DNA of 64,000 nucleotides from Bradyrhizobium agreste (GCF_016031625.1 NZ_JACCHP010000012.1:1-64000), one strand, 5' to 3'. Positions 34,794-44,671 are shown, counted from the stretch's first letter. Notes: a model not told the origin generated them from the letters alone. Made by a program: numbers and translations.

Positions 34794-35704
34794 TAACCCT
34801 TTACGCCAGCCCTGCTACGGAAGACCCGGACGCGCCCGCTGCCACCTCGGACCGGATTTTTCGGAGCCGCCTCGGCCGCGATGGCCGCGGGCGCGGACAC
34901 AGCTGGACCGCTTGACACCGATCGATCTGGGCGAGACTGCACGGCCCTTGTCGAAGCAATCTGCAGCCGCAGACCGACGAGCGGCTCCCGGCCGGTCGGC
35001 CCAGAAACCACTACCCGCTGTCCCGTGACCTTCATCTGCGGTGAACCCAGGAAGATCGCGTCAGCCGTGATCTCGTAGTGTTGGGCAGCAGAGCCGAACA
35101 CTTCGAAGGTCGCGCCGACCAGCGGCAGCGCTCGACCCCGGGTGCCCGAGTATCCGCCGGCCTCAACAAACTCAGTGGTCTTCGGCTCGCCCGGTCCGCC
35201 CACGCGAACCGAATGGCGCACGCCGAAATTCTGAGGACGTTCCGCCCAGTCGATGCCGACGCCCTCGATGCGGGTTGGCGCCATCGGTCCCCCAAGCCAT
35301 TCCCCGAGTCCCACCAACGTATCGCCGCGCCCGGCCAGATGACCAATCAGACGGAGACCGGCAAAGTCCGGCGGCGCCTCGTCCAAAGCCGCGAGGCCCA
35401 GCGGATCGGTCGAGAGCTGAGCCGATTGGATGCGCGCGCCAAGCGAACCGCCCGCGGACCGGGGGCTCAACTCAACCTGAAGGCGAGCGGGTGCCGATAA
35501 CCGAACGACTACATTGGCGCCCGGCGACCAGAGCACCGGTTCCTCAACCTCAGGAGGCAACAGGAATTCAACCGAGCCGGAGCTTTGCGGATCCACCGAC
35601 AGGCTGACCTTGGGCGGCTGCGCAGCGTCCTCCGCCGAATCATAGCGGATCAAAAACAAGCCCTTCTGCAGATCAAGCGTCTTCTGCAGCGATGTCGATT
35701 TCAT
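34793..35704 (-). CDS. Conserved hypothetical protein upstream of the type I secretion operon
   Basis: 303 residues with no signal peptide and no membrane segment. The sequence is predicted beta-rich, with a region SGSVEFLLPPEVEEPVLWSP early and EITADAIFLGSPQMKVTGQRVVV later; the last 50 residues are Ala/Pro/Arg-rich and look disordered. It lies 285 bases upstream of the ABC transporter on the same strand, so it may be co-regulated with type I secretion. It is divergent from the glycosyltransferase at 35867. I do not recognise the family. Confidence 0.6.
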   Translation of the reverse strand: MKSTSLQKTLDLQKGLFLIRYDSAEDAAQPPKVSLSVDPQSSGSVEFLLPPEVEEPVLWSPGANVVVRLSAPARLQVELSPRSAGGSLGARIQSAQLSTDPLGLAALDEAPPDFAGLRLIGHLAGRGDTLVGLGEWLGGPMAPTRIEGVGIDWAERPQNFGVRHSVRVGGPGEPKTTEFVEAGGYSGTRGRALPLVGATFEVFGSAAQHYEITADAIFLGSPQMKVTGQRVVVSGPTGREPLVGLRLQIASTRAVQSRPDRSVSSGPAVSAPAAIAAEAAPKNPVRGGSGRVRVFRSRAGVKG

Positions 35705-35866
35705 TGAAATATGCCCCCAGAAATTCGCCTCATCATAGCGAAGCCGCAGCGTTTAAGGCAATATACCGACCAGACGTTGTCGAATTTTAGCGTTAAATTG
35801 TGTCAGCTCTGCACGGCGGCGATTCCAGTGCTAGGACTGGCGATCGGCCGCCGTCGCGAAGGACCC

Positions 35867-37174
35867 ATGCAGAAAATTCTCTTTGTTCATAATAATTTTC
35901 CTGCGCAGTTTCTACCGCTGTGTAAAGCGCTCTCCGGACGCGATGACATCCAGATGGCCGCGATCGGATCGCCGACGGCCCGGGCGCTGCCCGGCGTCTC
36001 CCTCAAGAAGTACATGATCCCCGATGGCGAGCTGGCGGCGGCGCATCCGTTCGCCCGGCGCTTTGAGGCGGAGTGCCGCCGCGCCGAGCAGGTGCTCTAT
36101 TCCGCCTCCAATTTGAAGCAGCAGGGCTTCGTTCCGGATCTGGTCGTCGCCCATCCTGGCTGGGGCGAGATGCTCCCCTTGCGCCCGCTGTTTCCCGAGG
36201 CGCGCATCATCGCCTATTGCGAATTCTACTATCGCGCCGCGGGCCAGGACGTCGGCTTTGACGCCGAATTCCCCGACATGGGCGTCGATGGTCATGTTCG
36301 CATCCATTTGAAGAACGCCGCAACCCTGCTGGCGCTCGATGACGCAGACGCCGGCCTCTCACCGACACTCTGGCAGCGGTCAACCTATCCGGGCGTCTTC
36401 CAGAGCAAGATCGAGGTGATCCATGACGGCGTGGACACCGATCTGATTCAGCCGGACGAGACTGCCGCGCTGACCTTGCCATCCGGCAAGGTGCTGACGA
36501 GAGCCGACGAAGTCGTAACTTTCGCAACCCGCAGCCATGAGCCGCTCCGTGGCTTTCATTGCTTTCTTCGCGCCCTTCCTGCGATCATGGCTGCCCGGCC
36601 GAACGCGCAAATCCTGATCATCGGTGGGACAGCAATCCCCTACGGCCTGTCGCCGCCAGAGGGTCATAGCTGGCGCACTTACTTCTTCCGCGAGATCGAA
36701 GGTCAAGTGGACGCGAGCCGCATTCACTTCGCGGAGGAACTCGATCGTGCGCAATTCCTGCACGCACTACAGATTTCCAGCGCCCACGTGTATTTCACCT
36801 ACCCCTTTGTCTTGTCATGGTCACTCCTCGAAGCGATGAGTGCCGGCTGCCTTATCATCGGGTCCGATACGGCCCCCTTGCGCGAGGTGATCGATGGCAG
36901 CAACGGCATTTTGGTGCCATTCTTTGATATCGAGCAATTGTCCGCGCGCGTGATCGAAACCCTGGCAAGTCCGCGCCGGTTTTCCGGCATGCGGCGCGCG
37001 GCGCGAGAAACCGTCATGGAGCGCTACGATCTCAATCGGATTTGCCTGCCCCGCTTGTTGGACTTCTACAAGATCGCAACCCCGAGCAACATCGTTCGCG
37101 CGAAGCGAACGACAGAGGTTCTTGCTGACAGGTTTCGCGACGTGTTCGCGTCGGCCGGCGGCAAGCGCCCGTGA
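35867..37174 (+). CDS. GT4-family glycosyltransferase
   Basis: 435 residues from ATG 35867, which has GAAGGA upstream; the longer frame from 35711 is not family-like. Starts MQKILFVHNNFPAQF, a GT-B acceptor-domain opening of the GT4 group that continues with VPDLVVAHPGWGEM and RIIAYCEFYYRA. The donor half contains EPLRGFHCFLRALPAI, then SAHVYFTYPFVLSWSLLEAMSAGCLIIGS, where the Glu-containing loop and LLEAM match the EX7E motif. No TM segment. Opens a four-gene operon; its stop overlaps the GTG of the next gene by four bases (GTGA). Confidence 0.9.
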   Translation: MQKILFVHNNFPAQFLPLCKALSGRDDIQMAAIGSPTARALPGVSLKKYMIPDGELAAAHPFARRFEAECRRAEQVLYSASNLKQQGFVPDLVVAHPGWGEMLPLRPLFPEARIIAYCEFYYRAAGQDVGFDAEFPDMGVDGHVRIHLKNAATLLALDDADAGLSPTLWQRSTYPGVFQSKIEVIHDGVDTDLIQPDETAALTLPSGKVLTRADEVVTFATRSHEPLRGFHCFLRALPAIMAARPNAQILIIGGTAIPYGLSPPEGHSWRTYFFREIEGQVDASRIHFAEELDRAQFLHALQISSAHVYFTYPFVLSWSLLEAMSAGCLIIGSDTAPLREVIDGSNGILVPFFDIEQLSARVIETLASPRRFSGMRRAARETVMERYDLNRICLPRLLDFYKIATPSNIVRAKRTTEVLADRFRDVFASAGGKRP

Positions 37175-39723
37175 CAATGGGCAGCGTACGGCCAGCGGAG
37201 CGATTTGCTGCTCTTCTTGATGCGGAGCAGCACGTCGGGGCGCTGGAACGTGCTGCCATCTCGGCGCTTGCCCGCGGAGACCTGAGCGAGGCATTCCGTC
37301 TCGTCGACCGTCGGTGCCGCATCTTCCCCGTTGCCCAGGCACGACACTACACGCTGCGCGCCGAGATAGCTCACCGGTCAGGCCTCGAAGCCGCGGCGCT
37401 TGAGGATCTCGACACCGCGCTCGAACTTGCTCCGGATGACCTTGCCGCCAACCGGCGCATGATGCAATGGGGTGATGAGGAGCGGAGACAGGCCGCAGCT
37501 CGCAGACTGATCGAACTCGACAGCGATATGGCGATGCTAGGCGAGGCTGTCACCAAGCTGAGGGCTGGCGGCGAGACCGCCCTGGGCGTCATCCGGCGGA
37601 TCGGCGACAACATCAGCGGTTGGGTTGTTTGGCAAGCCCACGGCAAGATCGACCTGGAGATCCGAAGCGATGTGGCAACAGTTTCCCATTCGATCGGTAG
37701 CGATCCGCAGCATGCGCTGGCCAGTCGCGCCGAGCATGCCGCAAGCTTCAGCGTTCCGCTGCCCGATGCATCGACGCGTCGGGTGGTGAGCCTGGCACTC
37801 AACCAGCGTGTCATTGCACGTACGGCTTTTCCAGCACCGCTTGGAGCCACGCGGGTAAGAACAATTCCGCGCGACGCGGTCGACAAGGTTGGAGCCGCTT
37901 CCAAGGTTACCGTTATCGTCGCCGTCTACGACGATCTTGATGCAACGACGCGCTGCCTCGAAAGCCTCACTGCGGCCATCGATGGCGACGACGACGTCAG
38001 AGTCGTGCTGGTCGACGATGCTACGCCCGACGAACGTATCGCCAAGCTGCTTGACGCGACTGCCGCCAATCCCAGGGTCCGGCTGCTCCGCAACTCAAAC
38101 AATCTCGGATTCATTGGTGCTGTAAATCGCGCGCTGCAGACCGTTCCCTCCGGCGACGTCATACTGCTCAATTCCGATACCGTGGTACCGAATGGATTTG
38201 TGCGGCGCCTAAGTGCCACCGCCTATGCAGCGCCCGACATCGGGACAGTCACACCACTTTCCAACAATGGTGAGGCGACAAGCTTTCCAGTGCCATTTAC
38301 GGCCAATCCATTGCTTGCGGCAGAGGACGCAGCCCGCATCGATGCGATCGCCGAACGTGTCAATGCCGGCCGCCTGGTGGATATGCCGGACGGGATTGGG
38401 TTCTGCCTCTATATCACCAGGGCTTGCCTCGATGTGGTCGGCGGACTATCCGACCACTATCATCGGGGCTATCTCGAAGATGTTGATCTCTGCTTGCGAG
38501 CTCGCCAAAACGGCTTTCGCAACGTCTGCGCGCCTGCGATCTATGTTGGGCATGCGGGTTCGGCTTCCTTCAAGACGGAAAAGCGCGCTCTGGTGGTGCT
38601 TAATCTTGCAAGACTTCGACAGCGCTTTCCCAATTATCGCGAGGAGAGCGCAGCCTTCAAGGCACAAGATCCGCTCAGAGTGTGCCGGGCGGCCATCGAG
38701 CGCCAACTCATGGCCAGCCGCCAAGGGGCCACGCTGGTTTTTTCCGGCCCCGGCGTTGTGTCGGAGGTGGCAGCGAGTTTTGCCCGCGAGCTTGATGAGC
38801 CGGCCCTGCTCGTGACGTTTAGGCGGAGCGGAACCAGGCTTACTGTGCGCGACGCCGGAAATGGATTTCCGCAGTCGCTTGAGTTCCAGCTCCCTTTGGA
38901 GGCAGCGCAGTTGGAAGAAACCATAGCCGCGCTATCTCCCTCCCGCGTCGTGATCGCCGATCCCGCGCGCGTGCCGCTAGCGTTGGCACGAGAGCTGACG
39001 AGGCAAGGCGTGCGCGTTGACGTGTTCACTGCGGACGGAGGTCTGTGGTGCCGCCGTGGCGGTCTCGACGACAGGGGCCAACCGTGTCTGAAACTCGTCC
39101 ACGGCACAGCCTGCGATTGCGGCGGGGGCATCGCCGAGAGCTGGCTGAAGCATCTGACAAGCGAGAGCCGGATCATCGCGCCGGATGCGACCGCGGAGAC
39201 CATGCTGCGCCGGCGGCTGCCGACAAACCTGGCACGTCGCGTACAACTGAGCAGAGTCGATGCGTTCCAGAATGTTCAACGACCTAAGGGCATATCGAGA
39301 CATGGTGACACGTTCGGCTTTCTTGTTGTCGGAGAAGAGCCTGCCGATTTCACGCTAATGAGCCACCTCCTTCGTGCCATGCGCAAGGAACGACCTCGGA
39401 TGAAGCTGACGGTACTGGGCGAGACCTTAAATGATCTCACGCTTATGGCGCTCGGCAATACTGTGGTTACTGGCCCCATTACGGCCAACGAACTCGGAAA
39501 CTTTGCCGCCCGCCATGGGCTTGGATGGCTCGCGATCGTTCGCCGTACACCGTTGTTCGGCCATCCCTTGATTGCAACCACCTTCAGAGACGTCGACATT
39601 CCCCTCGCCTTCTTCGACTGGTCGTTCGGCAGAATTGCTGCAAGCCAATTCGATCTGGCGATTTCACCCTCACGCGACAATGATGCAGTAAGCGCAGATC
39701 TACTCACTTGGAGCGCGAGGTAG
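37171..39723 (+). CDS. Large glycosyltransferase: TPR-like, GT2 and degenerate GT4 regions
   Basis: 850 residues from GTG 37171. Residues 1-95 look TPR-like (ALEDLDTALELAPDDLAANRR). A GT2 domain follows at about 248-500 with VTVIVAVYDD, DVILLNSDTVVPNGFV (DXD-type site) and HRGYLEDVDLCLRARQNGFRN. The remainder resembles a GT4 domain: a Cys cluster (WCRRGG, C, CDC) like the HDYxxxC cluster of the 829-residue enzyme at 25.7-28.2 kb, then RMKLTVLGETLNDL, but with the donor-site residues poorly conserved. It probably has one active GT2 domain plus a decayed GT4. The operon start overlaps the preceding gene's stop by four bases; the next starts two bases after its stop. Confidence 0.85.
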   Translation: MTMGSVRPAERFAALLDAEQHVGALERAAISALARGDLSEAFRLVDRRCRIFPVAQARHYTLRAEIAHRSGLEAAALEDLDTALELAPDDLAANRRMMQWGDEERRQAAARRLIELDSDMAMLGEAVTKLRAGGETALGVIRRIGDNISGWVVWQAHGKIDLEIRSDVATVSHSIGSDPQHALASRAEHAASFSVPLPDASTRRVVSLALNQRVIARTAFPAPLGATRVRTIPRDAVDKVGAASKVTVIVAVYDDLDATTRCLESLTAAIDGDDDVRVVLVDDATPDERIAKLLDATAANPRVRLLRNSNNLGFIGAVNRALQTVPSGDVILLNSDTVVPNGFVRRLSATAYAAPDIGTVTPLSNNGEATSFPVPFTANPLLAAEDAARIDAIAERVNAGRLVDMPDGIGFCLYITRACLDVVGGLSDHYHRGYLEDVDLCLRARQNGFRNVCAPAIYVGHAGSASFKTEKRALVVLNLARLRQRFPNYREESAAFKAQDPLRVCRAAIERQLMASRQGATLVFSGPGVVSEVAASFARELDEPALLVTFRRSGTRLTVRDAGNGFPQSLEFQLPLEAAQLEETIAALSPSRVVIADPARVPLALARELTRQGVRVDVFTADGGLWCRRGGLDDRGQPCLKLVHGTACDCGGGIAESWLKHLTSESRIIAPDATAETMLRRRLPTNLARRVQLSRVDAFQNVQRPKGISRHGDTFGFLVVGEEPADFTLMSHLLRAMRKERPRMKLTVLGETLNDLTLMALGNTVVTGPITANELGNFAARHGLGWLAIVRRTPLFGHPLIATTFRDVDIPLAFFDWSFGRIAASQFDLAISPSRDNDAVSADLLTWSAR

Positions 39724-39725
39724 CG

Positions 39726-42098
39726 ATGAGATTTCGCCGGCCAGCAGCCCAAGCGGCTTCGGTGACCACAACCGCGTTGCGCGTGCAATTTGGCCGTAGC
39801 GACGAAGCTTGCTTTTCCGGATTCGTCTACGATCCCAAGGATTTGACACGGCGGCTCGTGCTCGAACTCTTGCTCGACGGCGTGCCGGTACGCATCGCGC
39901 GTGCCGACGCCTATGCGCCCGAGCTCGCCTCCGAAAGCATCGGTGACGGTTGCTACGGCTTCAGCTTCGCACTGACCCCAGAATTGATTGCCGATAGTCA
40001 CGTGGCCGAAATTCGTCTCGCCAATGGGCACGAGGCGGTCGGCCCCTCGATCAAGCTCGACGCGGCCGACGAGAGCATTTCCGACAGCCGGGGTCCGGGC
40101 GGCATCGAATGGCTCGGTGGCGTGCGATTTCGGGGTTGGGTGCGGTGCGCCCCTGCTGAATCGCCGATGGTGCGGGCCATTGTCGATGGCGAACCGGTGG
40201 CAGAAGCACGGGCAAGCAACTTCACCCATGTGGGCGGCATCGACAATGCCAATCTGGTCAAGGCTTTCGACCTGCACCTGCCCCGCGAGTACGCGGACGG
40301 AAGAGTACGCCGAGTGCATTTCGTGACAGAAGACGAACTGCAGCTGACCACCACGCCACTCACCTTCGTCGCCTTTCCAGACAAGGTGGAGGATTTTTTC
40401 GCATCCTTCGGTGAAATCGAGTCTGAGCGCCTGCGGGGCCGGATGCTCGACCGACTGCTACCGGCCTCGGCGCCCTTCAACAGCTACGAAAGCTGGCGTG
40501 ATCGCTGGGATATCCGGAGACACGGGCAAGAGAGCTGCGAGCGCCCAACAGCCGTAGTCCTGATTGCTGGAGGGGACGAAGAGCTGTCGCTGCAAAGCTT
40601 GGACGAGGGGAAGCACAAGGGCTGGGTAGCGGCCACTCTCCCGCCCTTGGAAGGTCCTGGGACTTTCGACCCCCTTGAACTGCGCGAATTCCTGGCCCAC
40701 GAGGCTGCCGACGCGGAAATTGTGGTCTTCGCGCATGCAGGGACGCTGTTCGATGTATTCGCGCTACAGCGGCTTTCGGAGGGCTTCGCTGCCGTATCGC
40801 AAGCCCGTTTGGTCTATGGCGATCTCGAGGTTTGCGATGAGAACGGCCGTCGCTGGCCGTTGGCGCTGCCTGCCTTCGACTATGAACGAATGCTCGAGCA
40901 GGGCTATTGCACGCAGTTGTTTGCCATAAAGCGCGCTTCAGTCGAGGCGGCCCTCGAGGCTTATCCGACGAACCTCTATCGAATGTTCAACTGCCACTTT
41001 GACGGCGACGATCCTGCGGTCCATAGCCAGGTGGTGCACGTGCCGTGCGCGCTTGGGTGCGCGCCCCAGTTGGACCTGACCGTCCACGGCCGGCTGCTTG
41101 CGCAAGCGAGCCTCACGCATCTTGCGGCGCGCGGCACCTCTGCAAAAACAGCGCCGCAGCGCGGCACGCAAATGCCGTCAGCACGCGTGACGCGGAAACT
41201 GAAAAGACGCTCCCTGACGATCATTATTCCGGTGCGCAACCGCAGGACGCTGTTGCAGACCTGCCTTTCAAGTATTGCACCGGCCGTGGCCGATGCCGGG
41301 GCCCAAATCCTAATCGTCGATAATGATTCCAGCGATGCCGACATGATCACTTACCTGGAGACACTCCAGCGCCGCGGCACAGAGGTGCTCGCCGTACCAG
41401 GCCCATTCAATTTCGCTCGGCTCAACAATCTTGCGGTGGACGCTTGCGCGAGCGACGATATTCTGCTGCTCAACAATGACATACGGGCGATGGATGCAGC
41501 TTGGCTCGCCGAGATGCAGAGCCGGCTGGCGGAGGCCGACGTTGGGGCCGTCGGCGCGCTGCTGGTGTGGCCTAGCGGTATGGTTCAGCATGCGGGCGTG
41601 GCCCTCGGTCCAAGCTTCGCCGCTCAGCACATCGGCAACGACCGGCTTGCCAGTGATCCCGGCTATGGCGACATGTTGCGGATCGCCAGGGAGTGCGGTG
41701 CTGTTACGGGCGCATGTCTGTTGACCCGACGCAGCGACTATATTGCCGTGGGGGGGCTTGACGAGGTGCGCTTTCCCGTGAACTTCAACGACGTCGACTA
41801 TTGCCTGAAGCTGCGCAGCCAGGGCAAGCGCATCATCTGGACCCCGGCAGCCCGGCTTTACCACCATGAATCGGCAAGCCGCGGCCGGGACCAGTTCGGT
41901 GACAAGGCCTCACGCTTCGAGCGCGAGCTCCGCAATCTCCGCAGCAAGTGGGGCGAGCATCTTCTGGAGGACCCCTATTACAATCCCAATCTCTCGCTCG
42001 ATGCTGTGCCGTTTTCCGCGCTGGCTTGGCCGCCCCGGGTACGGGCGCCTCGCGTCAATGTACCGCCCGCAGCTGTGCAGCTGCCCCCCGGATTTTGA
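39726..42098 (+). CDS. GT2-family glycosyltransferase with long N-terminal region
   Basis: 790 residues from ATG 39726, with GAGG six bases before it; a TTG-started frame at 39708 would overlap the upstream gene. The first 480 residues contain beta-rich segments (RFGRSDEACFSGFVYDP, WLGGVRFRGWVRC) and an alpha/beta section with a DLEVCDENGRRWPL stretch. The GT2 catalytic domain lies at about 500-740: SLTIIIPVRNRRTLLQ, DDILLLNNDIRAMDAAWL, CGAVTGACLLTRR, then FNDVDYCLKLRSQGKRI as the ED acceptor motif and LYHHESAS. It probably transfers a rhamnosyl- or other hexosyl residue. The donor is unknown. Confidence 0.86.
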   Translation: MRFRRPAAQAASVTTTALRVQFGRSDEACFSGFVYDPKDLTRRLVLELLLDGVPVRIARADAYAPELASESIGDGCYGFSFALTPELIADSHVAEIRLANGHEAVGPSIKLDAADESISDSRGPGGIEWLGGVRFRGWVRCAPAESPMVRAIVDGEPVAEARASNFTHVGGIDNANLVKAFDLHLPREYADGRVRRVHFVTEDELQLTTTPLTFVAFPDKVEDFFASFGEIESERLRGRMLDRLLPASAPFNSYESWRDRWDIRRHGQESCERPTAVVLIAGGDEELSLQSLDEGKHKGWVAATLPPLEGPGTFDPLELREFLAHEAADAEIVVFAHAGTLFDVFALQRLSEGFAAVSQARLVYGDLEVCDENGRRWPLALPAFDYERMLEQGYCTQLFAIKRASVEAALEAYPTNLYRMFNCHFDGDDPAVHSQVVHVPCALGCAPQLDLTVHGRLLAQASLTHLAARGTSAKTAPQRGTQMPSARVTRKLKRRSLTIIIPVRNRRTLLQTCLSSIAPAVADAGAQILIVDNDSSDADMITYLETLQRRGTEVLAVPGPFNFARLNNLAVDACASDDILLLNNDIRAMDAAWLAEMQSRLAEADVGAVGALLVWPSGMVQHAGVALGPSFAAQHIGNDRLASDPGYGDMLRIARECGAVTGACLLTRRSDYIAVGGLDEVRFPVNFNDVDYCLKLRSQGKRIIWTPAARLYHHESASRGRDQFGDKASRFERELRNLRSKWGEHLLEDPYYNPNLSLDAVPFSALAWPPRVRAPRVNVPPAAVQLPPGF

Positions 42099-42262
42099 GC
42101 CATACCATTGAAAATTAATGCCACTTCCTCTAGCTGGGCCATTCCGATTGATGGCGTCGCAGGCCTATGCCGACGAGTCGATCGCGGAGTAAGGACGTGG
42201 ACGCACGTGTTTCTAGATCAAGCGCTGACTGAAAACGTCATTCATCTCGTGGGTTTCGGGCA

Positions 42263-42871
42263 ATGGTAAAGAAGGTCCTCAATGCTGGAAGCGGGCCGGT
42301 TAATCCCGAGCGTCTACAGCGCACGTTTCGCAACGGCGGCTGGCAGGAGGTACGCATGGACGTCGACGCGCGGGCGTCGCCGGACATCGTAGCATCGCTT
42401 GAGGATATGAGCCAGATCGCAGACAGGAGTTTTGATGCGGTCTACTGCTCGCACAGCCTCGAGCACCTTCACCCCCATGACGTCCGCTCCGCTCTTCGCG
42501 GCATCGTCCGCGTGTTGAAGCCGGATGGCTTTGCGCTCGTTACGTCACCGGATCTTGAGCCAATTGCAGCTCTCGTGGCCCAGGGCCGCGGCGAAGAGAT
42601 CGCCTACCAATCGCCGCTCGGCCCGATCACCGCGCTCGACATGATCTACGGCCACGCCGCCTCGATCGAAAGGGGCAACTACTATATGGCGCACAACAGC
42701 GGCTTCACCGAAGATAGCATCGCACGTTTGCTCCTGGAGGCCCGCTTCGAGGAAGTCCTGGTCATCAAGGGTAACTGCTACGACTTCTATGCCCTCGCCC
42801 TCATGCCACAGGCCGACAAGGCGCAAATCCTAGACGAGTTGCATCAAGGCGGGCTCGATTTCGCCGAGTAG
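42263..42871 (+). CDS. Class I SAM-dependent methyltransferase
   Basis: 202 residues. Motif I VLNAGSGPVNPERL, the acidic DVDARASPDIV, and FDAVYCSHSLEHLHPHDV with LKPDGFALVTSPD are the methyltransferase-11-like signatures. The C-terminal GHAASIERGNYYMAHNSGFTEDSIARLL is conserved in polysaccharide-cluster members of this type. Lies 164 bases after the GT2 gene on the same strand, probably in the same transcription unit. It would methylate a sugar or the chain end; end-methylation is a common length-control step, but that role is inference. Confidence 0.85.
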   Translation: MVKKVLNAGSGPVNPERLQRTFRNGGWQEVRMDVDARASPDIVASLEDMSQIADRSFDAVYCSHSLEHLHPHDVRSALRGIVRVLKPDGFALVTSPDLEPIAALVAQGRGEEIAYQSPLGPITALDMIYGHAASIERGNYYMAHNSGFTEDSIARLLLEARFEEVLVIKGNCYDFYALALMPQADKAQILDELHQGGLDFAE

Positions 42872-43085
42872 TCGTAGCCGGTCGCTGCATGCACAGCGCG
42901 ACGCAGGCCATCGCAGCGTACCGTGTCGTCGCGGTCGGATTTGGTGGCGGTTCGCGCTCGGCTTTGCTTGATCGCGCCCGGCCAGCGAGTCGGCCCATTC
43001 CAACGCGACGATAGAGCAGTCCGGGCAGAGTTCTGCGACCAACATACGGCGCTTGGGCTCGTAGCCTTCCAAGCAGTGCCTTGCC

Positions 43086-43112
43086 AAAAAAAACGCCCCC
43101 GAACCGGGGGCG
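43086..43112 (-). terminator. Rho-independent terminator of the RTX gene
   Basis: Read on the minus strand, GCGCCCCC-type hairpin: an 8-bp stem (43094-43101 with 43105-43112) and a 3-base loop are followed by eight T. It lies just downstream of the RTX gene's stop at 43142 and should end that transcript. The plus strand has no T-run after it. Confidence 0.85.
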
Positions 43113-43141
43113 CCTCTCTAGCACATGTCTCGCGACAGCGA

Positions 43142-44671
43142 CTACGGCTTGTAGTCGGTGTCGTTGAAGATGATGTCCTGCACATTGGTGAAGGTTAGCG
43201 TGTTGCCGCCGTAGGTTACGGTGGTGACCCCTGCCGTCGTGTTGATCGTCACGTCCGTCGAATTGAGGCCGTCCATGAAGGCGACGTTGCTGCCCGCGCC
43301 GCCATCGATCGTGCTGTTGGTGATCGACGTAACCTCGAACTGATCGTTGCCCGAGCCGCCAGCGATCGAAGCCGTTCCCGAACCGGTGATGAAGAGGTTG
43401 TTGCCCGTGGACGCAGAAGCATCGATCGTATCGCTGCCAGAACCGGCCCAAATTGTGTTTGCACCGCCGCCGGTGACGGTCGCAATCGCCACCGAAGCAC
43501 CGTCCAAGTTGGCCTGGTTACCCGAGCCGCTGATGTTGACGACATCAATGCCGGAGCCGCCGAACAGCGTGTCGTTGCCATTGAGCGTAAACGTATCCGT
43601 ACCTGAGCTGCCACCAGCATAGATCAAGGTGGCGCCAGAGCCAGCCACCAGCGTATCGTTGCCGCTACCGCCAGCATACATGGTATCGTTGCCGCTGCCA
43701 CCGGTCATCGACACATTGCCGGAGCCCGAGGCGTAGAATGTGTCGTTGCCGCCGCCGCCGGTCATCGTCGTGTTGCCACCGGCCGTCGACGTCAGCAGCT
43801 CGCTGCCCGTTCCGCCGGTGAGGGTGTCGTTGCCGGCGCCAGCGATCAGGGTGCTGTTGCCGGAACCACCAACCAGCGAGTCGTTGCCCGTACCGGCGGA
43901 CTGCAGGATGTCATTGCCACCGCCCGAGATCAGGGTGTTGCTGCCCGACCCGAGCGAAACGATCAGGTCATCGCCCGTGCCGCCGACCATCGAGTCATTG
44001 CCAGCACCGCCCCACAAGGTATCGCCGCCATTGCCCGCGATCAGGGTCTGGCTGCCGCTACCGGCATAGAGCACATTGTGGCCATTCCCGGTAGCCTCGA
44101 GCGTATCGTTGCCCGAACCACCATAGAACGTGTCGTTACCGCCACCCCCGATGAAATGGTTGCTGCCGCCGTTGCCGTCATAGAACACATCATCGCCGGA
44201 GCCGCCGTAAATGGAGCTATTGCCCGTTCCGGCGATCAAGAAGTTGTTGCCGTCGCCACCGTAGATCGTGTCGTTGCCGGCACCCGCGGTGATCGTATCG
44301 TCGCCCGTCGAGCCCCACACGACATCATTACCGCTATCAAGCAGCGTGACTTTGGCAGGCCCGCCATCGCCGATCACAATGCCGACGTCCTGCGTGCCGC
44401 GGACCGCCAGAATGCCGCCGGGCTCGACCATGATCAGCGCGTCGTTGGAATCAGTCGTAATGGCTGCGGGCGAGTCGCCCTCGATCAGCACATTCGCCGT
44501 CGGATCGATCGGCGGATAGCCGTTGAGACCTTCAATGCGGATGGTATCAGTTGGCGTTGAGAAAAATCCCCTTGAAATCAGATAATTGTCAATCTCGGTC
44601 AGCGTCGTTGAATCGACATGGGGTCCAATGAGCGCGTTAAATTGAGCTTCAGTATAGTCATAAGTAGACAT
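43142..44671 (-). CDS. RTX (hemolysin-type) calcium-binding secreted protein
   Basis: 509 residues. After a 115-residue N-terminal part with no signal peptide (MSTYDYTEAQFNALIGPHV), nearly the whole protein is GGxGxDxx nonapeptide repeats (GGDGNNFLI, GGSGDDVFY, GGAGNDSMV and many more), many with Asn/Ser in place of Asp. These form a calcium-stabilised parallel beta-roll in secreted proteins. The C-terminus NTLTFTNVQDIIFNDTDYKP carries the uncleaved signal recognised by type I systems. No enzymatic domain is visible, so it is more likely an adhesin or matrix protein than a hydrolase. The T1SS genes at 30.9-34.5 kb are the likely exporter. It has its own terminator. Confidence 0.92.
   Translation of the reverse strand: MSTYDYTEAQFNALIGPHVDSTTLTEIDNYLISRGFFSTPTDTIRIEGLNGYPPIDPTANVLIEGDSPAAITTDSNDALIMVEPGGILAVRGTQDVGIVIGDGGPAKVTLLDSGNDVVWGSTGDDTITAGAGNDTIYGGDGNNFLIAGTGNSSIYGGSGDDVFYDGNGGSNHFIGGGGNDTFYGGSGNDTLEATGNGHNVLYAGSGSQTLIAGNGGDTLWGGAGNDSMVGGTGDDLIVSLGSGSNTLISGGGNDILQSAGTGNDSLVGGSGNSTLIAGAGNDTLTGGTGSELLTSTAGGNTTMTGGGGNDTFYASGSGNVSMTGGSGNDTMYAGGSGNDTLVAGSGATLIYAGGSSGTDTFTLNGNDTLFGGSGIDVVNISGSGNQANLDGASVAIATVTGGGANTIWAGSGSDTIDASASTGNNLFITGSGTASIAGGSGNDQFEVTSITNSTIDGGAGSNVAFMDGLNSTDVTINTTAGVTTVTYGGNTLTFTNVQDIIFNDTDYKP

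Noticed and set aside
42830..43087. 85-codon minus-strand frame after the methyltransferase, with several cysteines
   Set aside because: It overlaps the methyltransferase end and, although it holds ELCPDCSIV, has no ribosome site or recognised family; the terminator just upstream of it belongs to the RTX gene. Left out for lack of support.
43142..44671. Low-complexity satellite DNA
   Set aside because: The repetitive GC-rich sequence is the coding form of RTX nonapeptides in one long frame with start and stop.
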